Below are positions 1 to 11,599 of a stretch of DNA of 64,000 nt, piece after piece. A program made the translations under genes and the position numbers. The DNA lies in the NCBI RefSeq assembly GCF_029784135.1, contig NC_073745.1, positions 43,046,420 to 43,110,419 of the forward strand, read 5' to 3'. The DNA comes from Toxorhynchites rutilus septentrionalis. Its lineage: Eukaryota; Arthropoda; Insecta; Diptera; Culicidae. How positions within the stretch are numbered: position 1 is the first letter of the stretch; every line of letters starts with the position of its first letter. The notes under the pieces were generated by a model. It was not told the DNA's origin, made no database searches, and saw only the letters and a program-made list of their open reading frames with translations.

Positions 1-2935
1 GTATCAAGAATGTCATGAATCAACGCCACCATATTTAACTTGGACCAAAACACGGATCAAATCTTACCTGGTGTGTTAATGGCTTGTGATAGCAAATTCA
101 TTCAAAACGTTATACGCAGCCAACCATGGCTCGTTAAATCGTCACCAGCCGCAAAATGAAAAAACAAAACACGAAGATCTGTTATGCAGTAGATATGATA
201 CGAGTGCAACTATCGATGACTTCCGTCGCTGAATGGTAGTCGAAGGCAATAAAATAAAAGCAGCAACACCCAAACTCGAACGGAAATGATACCAATCATA
301 AGCAATAATCAGGCCTTGGTTGGTGTTGCTGCTTTGCTTTTTGCTTTTTGTTTATTTTTTTTTTTTGGCTTTGCTCGACGCCAATGCGACGACTAGCGGT
401 CGGTTCCAAACTGATTACCGAAACCATCACCAGGCAGAGAACCGACCTCATATCGCGCCCATGGCTGCGAGGTGTACGAAACCTATTGAATTTCCTCTTG
501 GCGCACATTATGGTTGGATGGGGTGATTACACGGCCCCAAGATGGATTACAAACTGGTCACTATCCCTCCACGGAGTGCTCGGCGCAGATTATGGGGAGC
601 TGCTGCTGGGTTTGAAATTTGAATCTCATTAATTTCTTCGCATATAATAATATCTCGGCTCTGGTCGGAATGGACATCGTTTATGCGTATCGTAGGCATG
701 CTGAGGTATTAGTCATAAGCTTCCAACATCAGACCACTTTTTCGGTCTTCCTCGCTGAGATACCTTTCCTGCTTCCCCTCTCCCTCTCTGCCCCTTCACT
801 CGACACGCGCTACGGATGGTTACGATCTGGAAATCCTATCCTCGCTCCAATGACTGCAGCACACACTTCTCCCGTACGGCAATAGTGCGTTGAAAAGCTC
901 TGCGTCTCGCTGTCGACAATGCGGAGATATGGTGATGCGGCCCGAGCCCAACAACAGTGGCCCTAATTCAAACTCTCTCACTCACTCGCTTTAAACACCC
1001 AAACGGTCGCCCTCATGCTATGGAGCAGTATGCAGAGTTTCATATTCATGAATATATAATTTATTCATGAAACTGCTTCGATACATCTCGGGCCTTTGGT
1101 TGGCTGCTTTTGCTGGAAATTCATTATTTACATTGACTTTGGGGGCCGCAGGCATATGCTGCGAAAACTGAAAGGCAGCAGAAGAAACAAAAAACGACGA
1201 CAACAACAACAGCAACGGCCATAATAATTGTAATAATAATAATAGTAACAATAATGACAGTGATCATCAACATCAAAAACCATTGCTCGGTGTCCGTCGA
1301 TCCACAAGACTTGTCTGAATTGTTGCTGGATGAACCCATGGCCCGACATCATCATCATCATCATCATCATGATTATCATCAACATCATCATCGCAAACAT
1401 CGACGCACGATTGTGAAAAAGTAGATCTTCATGAATAGGTACTTAATTTAATTATCGTACGCATATCTGCATGAAAAAGCGAAGAAACGGTGTAATAGAG
1501 AGCGAGAATGAGACAATGCAAGATTGATGGGTCTGGAGCTAGGCGAGCTTATGATTATCATCTGCTGGGGCTTGCCTGGTTTGGCGGAGGGGAGATGGCA
1601 GACTGCAGATAATCACACAACATCGCAAGAAATGATCCGATCCCGTACGCAAATTTTCCATAACTGCGATAGCATCGATGCTCGCTGTTTAATAAAGTAA
1701 TTAGATAATGATTCACGTGCGGGTAACTGCTCAGTCCCGCTTCAAATTGGAGCTTGTTTTTCAAATGAAAAAAAAAAGAAGGAAAATCAACTAAACTGTC
1801 ATTCACCTCGCCACGCGAGGATCCATTTCGCGTTCAGCGTGCGTGATTGGTGCTATTAGTTGCGTTATGTTTTATTTTCTTTTTCGCCACCAACAATCGA
1901 TCTTCTTCACACCATCATCGCACCCACGCAATGCAACCCGAGAATGACGCCGGTGTCGGGGTCATACAACGCAAAGGGAGGGAGGTTAGTCGGAGCGAAA
2001 GAAGCGGATTCGTAACAGCATTCACTCCGATCATCGTTATGTGTGCACGAGAGAGGCCGTTTTTTGTGGTGGAATTGTTTTGATACAATTAAGAGAAAAT
2101 TTAAATATTGTAGCAATTTAGATTGCGATAAATCTTTTGTGCTGCAGCGGAGCGAACAAACAAAGCTGGTAGCAGAAACAACAACGGGGAAAAAACATTG
2201 AACATAGCTTTTTACTCACAGTTTTTTTTTCAGGTAAAACAGAAACAAAATCAATCGTAAACATGTACAAAAGGCAGGTACTATTCTCATGCAAATGAAC
2301 GAAACGAACGTCGATCTGGCGGTGCGCTGCACCGAGCCGCGGACAGTGTTGCCTTCCGTTGTTAATTTATTTCAATTAAACTGAACGCAACAACAAAAAA
2401 GAACTGTTATCCATAAGAGAATTAATGAGTCGCGGAGCGGTCATTTTCCAGGCCAAACGGAGACGATGGGATACAGGAGAATGTGGTGTTATTGTTAACT
2501 GATGATCAATGTGCAGTTTAATGAGTGCTGAATTTCAATATTCGCATATTTGATTTGTGGATTCAACACGCACACGTTGTGACGAAATTTAACAGCATTG
2601 CATAGGTCTAACAATTCGTTTGAACAGAATTGGAACAATCCATCTCAAATGCAATTTGAGTCTAATGCAGTAAAATAAAGAAGAATACAAAACTGAAACA
2701 TGATAAAATGCGGACACACGAAAGATTCTGCGTTAATACTCTTGTCGCCTAACGTGATTCGATCGAGTTTCTTGCGGGGCCCAACTATCGGTGCGCTAGA
2801 GAAATGAGCGGACAACAATAATAACGAATTCGGGATCGATTCAGGACTACTTTTGAAATCAGCTACTGATTAGAAAACTTACAAAAATAATTTTTTCAAC
2901 CAATTTTACCGCGATGCCAATAATAATAAACAATG
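1..2935. other. Low-copy-looking AT-rich DNA, no gene seen
   Basis: No reading frame here has protein-like composition or a recognisable domain on either strand; the short open frames are chance or come from simple repeats. The stretch holds trinucleotide-rich DNA (about 1195-1260 and 1346-1392), C/T-rich blocks and A/T homopolymers. Non-coding intron or intergenic sequence is the best description. No terminal inverted repeats or target duplications were found. Confidence 0.5.
1346..1392. repeat. (CAT)n microsatellite
   Basis: About eight uninterrupted CAT/ATC units followed by imperfect ones (gattatcatcaacatcatc). In the reverse frame it reads as a run of Met, an artefact of the repeat. Confidence 0.85.
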
Positions 2936-2946
2936 AATGATTGATT

Positions 2947-2990
2947 CTTTGTTTTAAGAGGCTCTAAACTTTGCAGTTCATTCGCCTCTA
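2947..2990 (-). repeat. Dispersed repeat word shared with 6184-6229
   Basis: A ~44 bp segment (TTTGTTTTAAGAGGCT...TTCGCCTCTA) reappears in the opposite orientation at 6184-6229, and the motif AGAGGCGAATGA recurs at about 6311 and 39922. Probably the end of a MITE or another interspersed repeat; no partner terminus or target duplication was identified. Confidence 0.5.
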
Positions 2991-3461
2991 ACAAAACAAT
3001 GAAATTCATCCGAACGTACTTACTGTACATACGATATTCTGTTCAATCGATTGCGTTGATTCTGTGAATATTATAGTTATGCGTATTCCACAGTATCAAA
3101 AATTCAATTTGGTCGAGGCTACAAAATGGCTGATTTCATATTTTTCTCAAAAAACAGGAAGTGGGTTATATATGTGGTATAACTGCAAGGGTGACGTAGG
3201 ACTATCGTTGATTTAGTGATCATTTGTTTTTAGTTGCATCTAAATCAATTCTGAATGAATGAATAAATGAATATTTGGGTGACTTCGAAAACGAGAGCGT
3301 TACGTTGAAGGCACAATATTCAGCAAAAGAGGCAATCACACGAAAGTTGTATAATACAGGGTTTTCCAACTTTAAATTCCGAAAGTAAATTGAAATAAAA
3401 CACACTTAGAATTCGAATTTCGATGAAACTTTTATTTCAAATTAAAGTTTGGTTAATGCCA

Positions 3462-4768
3462 TTATGTGTGAAATGCAACAGCATTCAAATGTCCACCTAG
3501 GACTTCCTCGCACACCTTGGTCCGGAACAGGTAATTTTCGATGACTTTTCGGCACATATGGGGCGATATCTCGGTCACAACTTCACTAATGTTGTCTTTC
3601 AAATGTTCAAGAGTTTGCGAAGAGTTGGCATAGACACGGTCTTTCGCATAACCCCACAAAAAAAGTCTAGCGGGTTCAAATCGCATGATCTGGACGGCCA
3701 ATTAGCATCACCAAAAGGCGAAATTATGCGTCCCTCAAATTTCGTTCGCACAATGGCCATGTTCGGTCGTGTTGTATGGCACGTGGCGCCGTCCTGCTGA
3801 AACCACATGTCATCCGTATCCATATCTTCAATTTGTGGCAAAAAAAATCAGTTAACATGCGGCCATAGCGCTCACCATTCACAGTTACCGTCTCGCCATC
3901 CTCATTTTCAAAGAAATACGGCCGGATGACTCCACCAGACCATAATGCGCACCAAACAGTGACTTTTGGCGGATGCAATGGCCTCTCAAAAAATCACGTG
4001 TGGATTTTCTGAGCCCCATATACGGAAATTTAGGGTGTTCACATAGCCACCGAGCTCGAAATGTGCCTCATCGCTGAAGAAAATTTGATGCGAAAATTCA
4101 GCATTTTGCAGCTGTTGTTCGTTCACCCAATCGACGTATGCCCGACGCATTCCATGGTCACCACGCTCTAGTTTTTGTACCAGTTGTACTTTATATGGAT
4201 GTAGGTACAAGTCCAAATGCAAAATTCGCCACAATGATGTGTTTGACAAGCCCAATATCTGAGCACGCCGTGGAATCGCCGTGGAATGATAGGTTTCACA
4301 ATATCCGCTACGGATCCAGTTTGTTCGAATTTACGCACTACATTAGCGATTGTGTGCTCTGTAGGCCGTCCATGACGACCAAAATCCGTCCGTAATGCTC
4401 GAAAAACATTTGCCGGTTTTTCATCATTTTTAAAGTATAATTTAATAAAATTAACACGTTGATGCGGTGCTCCCTTGGCCGAGTGGTTAGCGTCATAACT
4501 AACATGCCGGGTGTTCGGGTTCGATTCCCGTTCTGGTCGGGGGAATTTTTCGTCAAAGAAATTTCCTCCGACTTGCACTGTGATCACGCGTATTCTAGAG
4601 CTTGCCACTCAGAATGCATTCAAGGCGTGTTATTTGGCATAGAAATCTCAACTAAGTACTAGTAAAAAATGACGCAAGTAATACTACGTTGAGACGGCGA
4701 AGTTCCTCTAGGAACGTTAGTGCCATTGAAGAAGAAGAAGAAGAAGAAGCGATGCTAAAACGATCCAT
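3462..4768 (-). pseudogene. DD41D-like transposase, disrupted
   Basis: Encodes a cut-and-paste DDE transposase of the Tc1/mariner superfamily. Visible landmarks in frame order: an N-terminal helix-turn-helix region (FKNDEKPANVFRALRTDFG), first catalytic D in FFSDEAHFELG, second in FQQDGATCHT, third in CDLNPLDFF. Forty-one residues separate the last two, so the spacing is DD41D, as in the rosa/visitor-type groups. The frame is broken by a SINE at about codon 7, a ~65 bp internal deletion after VADIVKP, and several frameshifts. The start is placed at 4768 by alignment with the ATG of copy B (47143). No function is expected. Confidence 0.88.
4466..4750 (+). mobile_element. tRNA-derived SINE (Feilai-like), inserted in DD41D copy A
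   Basis: A tRNA-like head carries an internal pol III promoter: A-box-like TGGCCGAGTGG at about 4477 and B box GGTTCGATTCC at about 4519. A tRNA-unrelated body and a 3' (GAA)n tail follow. Two other copies lie at 40219-40490 and 54697-54955. Here the SINE is flanked by a short GATGC direct repeat, and a few transposon bases are missing on the left side, so the target duplication is imperfect. A tRNA head plus triplet-repeat tail fits the Aedes SINE Feilai; the family name is from memory and not verified. Confidence 0.85.
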
Positions 4769-5114
4769 ATTGTAAACTGGCAGACATCCAACTAACGGAA
4801 TGACGCTTTGGTTGACAGCTATGTCAAACGGTTGTCAGCGCAGGGCTGTATACTTTCGGAAGCCCGAAATGGAAAACCCTGTACATAATACATTGCTTGT
4901 ATTGTGATATGATTTGTATTCCATTTCCAATAGACAAAATATCTGTTGCATCAAATCAGTCTACATAATTTTTACGTTCGCTCATCCTTTCTCACACACC
5001 CATTTCTCGCCTGAGAAATTGTTGAGTAAACATCGTTTGCCAGTACGCGTAGAGCGGGAATTCCTTCTTAAAATTCATTGCACCTCTAATAAATTGCCGA
5101 AAGACATGGTCTTA

Positions 5115-6790
5115 CGTTGATCGCACTTGATTGAAAAATCACAAAACCAAATGTATTTGGTCGCAGTATTATATGGATAGAAAACATAACAAACTCTTTC
5201 GCTTGAATGTAATTTTCAATTGCCAGGGGAACTGGCAGATTATTTTCCAGCAACGATAACAACTTTCCAGATTCTCCTCGATAATCGAAGCCCACCAGTG
5301 GTTAATGCTAAAAAAAATCGGAACTTTCGTATTAGCGTCACCGGAGCAAAAATACAATTGGTAACAATTACTTAACCGGGCAAACGTATGCCGTCCGACG
5401 CTCGCTAACGCTCGGTTGGACCTAACTAAAAGATCGTCTCTTATGTTTCAAGCTAACCGGGCAATCGATGGAACACAGGTTTGTTTGCGAAAAGCCGCCG
5501 CTTCCAACGGCGGGTCGGCACCCTTCTGAACTCGAGTGGACCGCGAGTAAACGGTTTCCGACATTATTAACACTAGAATTAAGGAAAAATGTTAAAATAT
5601 ATAAGTAACAATACAGTTGAAAAAAAAATCTTTCCAGATTCTCCTCGATATTCGAAGCCCACCAGTGGTTAATGCTAACTGGATAACCATCTGTTAATTA
5701 CATTTGATTGAAAAAACACAAAACCAAATGTATTTGATCGCAGTGTTATATGGATTGAAAACATTAAAGTAAACTCTTTCGCTTGAATGTATTTTTCCAT
5801 TTCCGGGAGAACTGGCAGATTATTTTTCAGCAACGATAACATCTTTCCGGAATCTTCTCGACACTGGATGGCAACCAAACGAAAATAGTTCCACGCGTGT
5901 ATGTGTGCGTGGCGGCTGCTCCGATGTCTCCGATGTTTTTCGATGCTGATACTCTATTGGTCGCCTTCTCTTCTCCTCCTGATGGATCGGTTTTTCTGCG
6001 CTCCCTCACAGTTCCAAACAAACTGAATGTGTTTCAGGTCAGGTTAGGTCAGGCCAGGTAATGAATCCCTCGATCCCTCGCAGTCCCACTCGCTCAGCTC
6101 GTTCAGTAACGATGTTGTCTTGTCGTTGTCCTCACGAAAAATGAATGCGTTTCACCACCAGAGTATCGCTTAAGTATGATTTCTAGAGGCGAATGAACTG
6201 GAAAGTTTAAAGCCTCTTTAAAACAAAGAAGAAGAAGAAGAAGTATGCTTTTTGTCCGTGATTGAATCTAGAGAAAGTGGGGTTTACGATGGCAATTTGG
6301 AAGGCAAACTAGAGGCGAATGAACTCCCTGAGTTTGAAACTTTCAGCGACTGAGCGATAATCGATTGAAAATTATATGATTTTCGCGATGCAAAACATTT
6401 TGCGTTGCGCGCATTCAATATTGAATACGAAAATATCCTACTGATGGGGAAGAATAAACTTCAGAAGCTTTCCTGCTAATTGCACTTGACGATAACGATA
6501 ACATCTTTCTAGATTCTCCTCGATACTCGAAGCCCACCAGTGGTTAATGCTAACTCGATAATGTGATTGAAAAATCACAAAACCAAATGCTTTTGGTTGC
6601 AGTGTTATATGGATAGAAAACATTAAAATAAACTCTTTCGCATGAATGTATTTTTCAATTTCAAGGGGAACTAGTAGATTATTTTTCAGCAACGATGACA
6701 TCTTTCCGGAATCTTCTTGATACTGGATGGTTTCACGCGTGTATGTGTGTATGTGGTGGCTGCTCCGATGTCTCAAGCGGAACCGTTTGT
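5115..6790. repeat. Three copies of a dispersed repeat
   Basis: Related units lie at about 5115-5311, 5630-5880 (continuing to about 6180) and 6485-6790. Each runs from GATTGAAAAATCACAAAACC through CTCTTTCGCTTGAATGTA, an AACTGGCAGATTATTTT-like stretch and a CAGCAACGATAAC-like stretch; TCCTCGATA-CGAAGCCCACCAGTGG marks the joins. The second and third units extend into a GCGTGTATGTGT / GGCTGCTCCGATGTCT segment. Short open frames read across the units are not conserved between copies. Function unknown; likely fragments of one interspersed element. Confidence 0.7.
5312..5629 (+). mobile_element. 3' tail of an LOA/I-type retrotransposon
   Basis: Contains the 3'-UTR signature CTCGAGTGGACCGCGAGTAA followed by ...AATTAAGGAAAAATGT and a terminal A-run, matching the 3' ends at 17277-17445 and, more distantly, 20184-23922 and 41528-43756. 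It is 5'-truncated and has no coding sequence. It sits between two 49-bp direct repeats (5263-5311 and 5630-5678, one mismatch), which may be an unusually long target duplication or two pre-existing repeat units. Confidence 0.65.
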
Positions 6791-6839
6791 GGCATCACTC
6801 TTCTCCAGACGGATTCCCTTGTGGCCTAAGGTGCAAGAA

Positions 6840-7242
6840 GAGGCTCTTGGTGACACCGTTCATCAGCTTCCATGATAAACGAAGTTAGCTTCACCACAAC
6901 AGCGACAACATGCTCCAATCGCTGTTCAATTATAACTGAGTGGATTTCCGAGCGGCGCTCGCTTATATACCGATTGGTGATTTCATAGCCTGTTTTGAAA
7001 GCAATTTTAAGGCTATTGAAACAAGTTTTTGGATGAAAAAGTAACAAGTATATAACGCGTAGACATTTGATCTTTCGAATGAAGTGTTTATCATAACATT
7101 TCGTTCGGTTGTTTAGGAGCTATTAACGCTCAAAATCTCGGTCTCCGGCGTAACGCTTTCGTTTTCGAAACTTTGATATTACACCCCGGTATAGAAATGA
7201 AAGACGTAGTTCTACGTCAATAAATGTTATGTGTATCAAATG
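6840..7242. other. No gene; short palindromic repeat word
   Basis: Only short chance frames. The word AAAGACGTAGTTCTACGTCA (7200-7219), almost palindromic, returns at about 11609 (AAGACGTAGTCCTACGTCAA) at the edge of another repeat, suggesting a common terminal motif of a repeat family. Confidence 0.4.
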
Positions 7243-8181
7243 AATTGACTTGACTTGGGGATCACACTAAATTATGAACAACATGAATCCCAAAATGATC
7301 GCCGCCACAAAAGTACCAAAAAATATGTAACTTTTGTGTGAAAATAATCGTCATTAACTATTAAACATTGGGCATCTCCGATTTCTCACGTGATTCGTTT
7401 TCATTGTTCTTTGCGCTTGGTAGATTAAAAGTTGAAAGAAAAACCTAGTTGCAAATTTTTTTTTTCGTGAGAACGAGAATAATAATGGCGCAACTCGAAT
7501 AAGCCCCTGCTTATTTCCAAAATTTTTTTTCATAGACGCACATGTGTTTTGACTTTCATTAAGGATGCCAAATCAGAAAACAGGTCACGTTTTTATGAAA
7601 TAAAATTAACGTTAATAACTAATTTTTCTGGGAATGGATTTTGACGATTTGTAATTCGAGAAAAGGTCATCCTCGCGGTGTTTTGAAGAATCTGAATGTT
7701 ACCGTGGCGATGTACGCGCAAAATAACGAAGAAAAATGTAAAAAAACGAAACATTTTGCTCCAGTTGTTCAAACATACCTCAAATGTGTCTGCAGAGCTT
7801 CAGCCAATCCCATGAGACAAAATATAACCATTTATCCAAAATATAAATTTATTAAAAAAATATATACAATGACTATTTTTTATGATTTTACTGTCCCGTA
7901 TTACAATTGGATCCTATTTTTCTAGTTCAGAACCTGTTCAGTTAAATTCCTTTTCAAAATCAATTTTTATTCCAACAATAAAAGCATCACCCATAGTTGG
8001 GTGACGAAGCCCACAGGAAATACACTAGTCATGATGTACCGTATTCTATTAGTGAAACCATTTAATTTTATACTAATATCGAGGGGGGTGCATTAGATAC
8101 ATAGTCGACACTTTTGTGGCGGCGATCTTTTTGGGATTCATGTTGTTCATAATGTATTGTGTTCCGCAAGTCAAGTCAATT
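7243..8181. mobile_element. Non-coding inverted-repeat (foldback/MITE-like) element
   Basis: Two ~75 bp arms in inverted orientation, 7243-7317 and 8108-8181, share AATTGACTTGACTTG, ACATGAATCCCAAAA and GATCGCCGCCACAAAAGT. The ~790 bp between them has no supported coding sequence; the 94-residue open frame at 7641-7925 has no recognisable domain. True outer ends and the target duplication could not be fixed, so the superfamily is unknown. Confidence 0.7.
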
Positions 8182-8229
8182 AATTACTCTTTTATTGAAA
8201 ATTGAACTTGCCAAAAAATGAATTTCATT

Positions 8230-8420
8230 TTCGTAATTATTGATTGTAGTCGTTTTTTATTGTTTTGGTGGCTTTGGACTAGAGGGTGCTATATTTTTTT
8301 ATACTTTTTCTTGAAAGCTGAGGATTTTTTACATAACATATTTTGATATCAGAGATTCATTTTTTTTCGTTTTTGAGTTAAATATTTTCAAAGTTAGACG
8401 ATAATTCGAAAAAGTAGGGT
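8230..8420 (+). repeat. Fragment of the ~500 bp palindromic-module family
   Basis: Shares TTTTTTATTGTTTTGG, GGTGCTATATTTTTTTATA, GAAAGCTGAGGATTTTT and TTTCGTTTTTGAGTTA with the modules at 11600-13770 and 50945-51464, in the same order. Truncated at both sides. Confidence 0.7.
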
Positions 8421-8424
8421 CTGA

Positions 8425-9620
8425 GCCAACGGGCACGGACGGAAGTTCGACACAGGACTTTAATTGTTCTGAACACTTGGTTATTTTAAATGTAATTCTT
8501 TTTGTTGTTCAGAAATCTGTTAGTTTAACTCTTTTGAAACTCTAAATAGTATCCCTGGAAAGGGTCGTTTGTTGTGTGTACTCATATTCAGAGATGCCAA
8601 CCTTCCTGATTTTTCAGATTTTTCCCAGACTTTTTAGCACGCTCCCTGATATCCTGACGAACACACAATTTATCCTGATTTTTCTGAAATGATCCTGATT
8701 TTTGTACTCTTTACATTATTCGTAATAAATATACTGGTTTCCATGCTAAAGTTTTCTGTCATGATAATTCTCCGGTTCGCACTTGTATATATCTTACATT
8801 AAGTTAAACTGTGTACTTAACTTTTTTTATATCTACCCTCAATTGTTTCGTGGCTTTCCAAAGCAGTGCTAGAAATTTTCATGAAACCAGATTGTCTGAC
8901 GGATTTATGAAATTACACCGAGATTAAGTTTGAGGAACAACATTGCTTTGTTGAAGATAATGTGTATGTAAATGTATTCCAAGAATTATTAGTGTAGGAA
9001 ATTACTCAAGAGAAAATTTTTGAATCCACAGTTAATATAAAAAGATTTTATATGTGATTTATTCGTCTGATTCAAAGTAGAATAAACTTTAATGTTGGGA
9101 CTATGGTAAATATATCTATAACCGTACTAAATATCATAAAAATTAGGAAAAAATCAACAAGTCTTCCACTGCTGATATGCTTTCCTCATTTGTTGAGTAA
9201 AGATTGATTCCAAAGCATGGATGATGAATTCAGTAAAAATTTGAATATTGATTTCTCTGCAATTGACAGTAGTGATGCTGTAGATTTTTCGGAAAAAATA
9301 TAAACGATCAAAAAGTCAGGCGAAACACTAGCATTTCCGCTTATGCGAGGATTTATACCATGCTCATTAATTCTTTTACATATCCGGTCTTCGCCCGAAG
9401 GAAGATATACTCTGTTTCTGGTGGGATTTGAATTGGATTCTGTATTATGAGCTACAACCAAGCAACCTGTTTCTCACATGTATGGCTCGCAGCAGTTTTC
9501 GACGAGGAAGCAACATGTTCTGGGAGGATACAATATTTAAGCTGTGTGAAAGATGGCGAAAGATTGTGAAACAGAACTATGGATATAAAATTAAATTATA
9601 ATGCTTTGATTGAAAATAAT
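8425..9620. other. No gene; possible hAT-like left terminus
   Basis: CAGAGATGCCAACCTTCC at 8590 resembles the CAGNGATGCC-type termini of hAT elements, and CCTGATTTTTC recurs nearby and again at about 9675, but no matching right end with an 8-bp duplication was found. Open frames such as 9186-9461 (minus) have no recognisable domain. Confidence 0.35.
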
Positions 9621-9624
9621 GTTT

Positions 9625-9666
9625 TTCTTATCCCAAAAATCGACATTAACTTTTCGGACAACCCAA
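9625..9666 (-). mobile_element. Solitary mariner-type terminus
   Basis: Read on the minus strand, TATTGGGTTGTCCGAAAAGT begins after a TA and continues TTAATGTCGATTTTTGGG, which has the form of a mariner inverted terminus. No partner end or transposase was found within the neighbouring kilobase, so this is a fragment at most. Confidence 0.45.
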
Positions 9667-9689
9667 TATGAGCTATCCTGATTTATCCT

Positions 9690-10032
9690 GAAAACAGTAC
9701 GGAAGAAAGCAGAAGGGGAACTATTTGCTTGAAGCGTGAGAGAGACAGACTGATCAGGAGCGAGCTTCGGTACTAGCGTATTGTGTTTTGTTTACAAACA
9801 AAACACAGTAGACTTCCAAGATGGCTGAAGAGTGCTTTTAGCAAGTTGGCCCATCTTAGGATATACTTCTAGGCGCCTTGGCTAAAACCACTTTTCAGCC
9901 ATCTTGGAAATCTACTGTGTTTTATTTGTAAACAACACGCAATACGCTTGTGCAAAAGCTCACTCGTGATCAGTCTGTCTCTTTCACGTTTCAAGCTAAT
10001 AGTTCCCCTTCTCCTTTCTTCCGTACTGTTTT
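9690..10032. mobile_element. Foldback hairpin element
   Basis: Arms of about 152 bp (9690-9842 and 9881-10032) are inverted copies of each other, sharing AAAACAGTACGGAAGAAAG, AGAGACAGACTGATCA, AAAACACAGTAGA and CCAAGATGGCTGAA. The ~38 bp loop carries GGATATACTTCTAGGCGCCT, present again outside the hairpin at about 10081. There is no coding capacity. Such hairpins are typical of MITE or foldback elements that moved with borrowed transposase. Confidence 0.85.
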
Positions 10033-10230
10033 CATATACTTCTCCACTAACCGACTTATTGACGAAACGGCCTTACCTTAGGATATACTTCTAGGCGCCT
10101 TGATGCCGATCTCAATGCCTCCTCCTAATTAATGAACGATCACTGTATGGGTGACACATTCATCGTTGCTTTGATGATATCTTGCATGAAGTCTGAGTGA
10201 TGCATGAAATCTTGCATCTGATTACTTTAA

Positions 10231-11277
10231 GGTGAAGGTGGAAGCTAGCCACAAATGGCTGCCACAATGGCGCTCATTTCTTTCATCTCCCTCTCTCATC
10301 CCTCGCCCAAAAATCAATAATTTTGCGAAACAGTGTGAAGAAAATGATCGTTTTCGCACACTTCCCATCAAATAATATCAACCAAACTCTAATCGATTAC
10401 TCACAAGATATTAAATTTTCATCTGCTGTCGCACTGTATAGTGAAAAACGTCGGAAAACTCGAACTAGTGATCTGAAAGTTAAATTTTCATTTTTTCAAT
10501 CTTCGGCACTGGTTTTGTTTGTATTGGTGAAAGCATCGTTATTTTTTCGACACTGATGCCAGAGAACATCATCGAAGCAGCTATAAAAACCACTCAATAA
10601 AATTTTATTCCTGAGTCACACCGTTTCATGTCATGGAAATCAATAGAATGAAATTGTGTTGATATCAATACAATTATTATTTTTACGTCTAATGGGTCTA
10701 TAATGTAAATTTAGCAACTTTAACATTGGGTAAGAAAATTGTATTGCAGAGCTTGGAACACTGCCACGGCTGCCTATGCTTTCGAAAATAGTAAACGGAA
10801 AAGTATTACATTCAATCAAAATGCCTCGACCCACGAAGAGAAAGGTTAAGACGCTCCAACGTGAATATGTGAAAACAATACGATCAACGAAGGAAAATAT
10901 TAAGGAATTATCAACATCGAGTTACTATGCAGAAAAACTTATTAATGCCAAAAGAGCCCCAATTCGCATGTGTTGTAAATTTTCTCATGTTACGCTCACA
11001 TATAATCAAAATTTTACTTCATATGCAAATGCACCTTCTATATATATTTATATTTGCAATAGTTCATCGGAACATATCGCTTATACATTTTACTTTAGTA
11101 TGGAATTGTTATTTTTTTCAAATTTATTCAAAGTCTCGTGTCAATGAAGCGCTACACAGTCTGATAAGTGAATTGATCTATTTACGTGTGCTTTGCTCTT
11201 CTCTCACAAACACTATTACCCCATTTTTACACGTGGGTTTACCTATACTACTACAATGGCTAGCTTCCACCTTCACC
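10231..11277. mobile_element. TTAA-flanked non-autonomous DNA transposon
   Basis: Perfect inverted termini starting GGTGAAGGTGGAAGCTAGCC (21 bp plus the flanking TTAA) bound a 1047 bp element, with TTAA on both sides as direct target duplication. TTAA targets suggest piggyBac-type mobilisation, but the terminus does not begin with the usual CCC, so the superfamily is uncertain. Internal open frames (10323-10556, 10776-11147, 10927-11292) are AT-biased and lack recognisable domains. Confidence 0.8.
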
Positions 11278-11599
11278 TTAACAACTTGCTAAATTGTTAG
11301 ATTGAACGAATTATTGCACGCAATTTTGTGTTACATACAACATTCATGGGAACGAAGATGGAAGAAAGAATGCATAATACATGATTTACCTTCGCATTCG
11401 CTGGCAAAACATCTCTCTTTTATTTGTTAAATTGCTCACTTGTTTTATTATTTCCACTGTTGATATCTCAGGCGAAAAAAATGCTGGATAAATTTGCCGT
11501 CTAATGGTATATATTATAACATATATCGAAGAACGATTCTGCGTAATATGCATTTGAAAACTCTTAATAAACGTTACATTTTTCGTAGAGTGAACCCCC

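Larger units (their letters stand above)
3357..4881 (-). mobile_element. Tc1/mariner-superfamily transposon, DD41D-like, copy A
   Basis: The element runs between inverted termini CAGGGTTTTCCA and its complement, each flanked by TA, the expected Tc1/mariner target duplication. A second copy with the same termini lies at 47030-48294, which fixes the boundaries. Copy A is 1525 bp because a SINE is inserted near the transposase start; without it, it is close to copy B (1265 bp). Its transposase is broken, so it could move only with help from elsewhere. Confidence 0.9.

Noticed and set aside
1128..1400. Minus-strand frame with a run of Met and Tyr
   Set aside because: It is the (CAT)n and nearby trinucleotide repeats read in reverse.
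4466..4545. tRNA-like sequence with A and B boxes
   Set aside because: It cannot fold into a full cloverleaf, is followed by a shared body and GAA tail, and recurs at 40.2 and 54.7 kb, so it is a SINE head and not a tRNA gene.
10776..11292. Two overlapping frames of ~120 codons
   Set aside because: They lie inside a TTAA-flanked non-autonomous element, overlap each other in different frames, and the downstream part crosses the right terminus.
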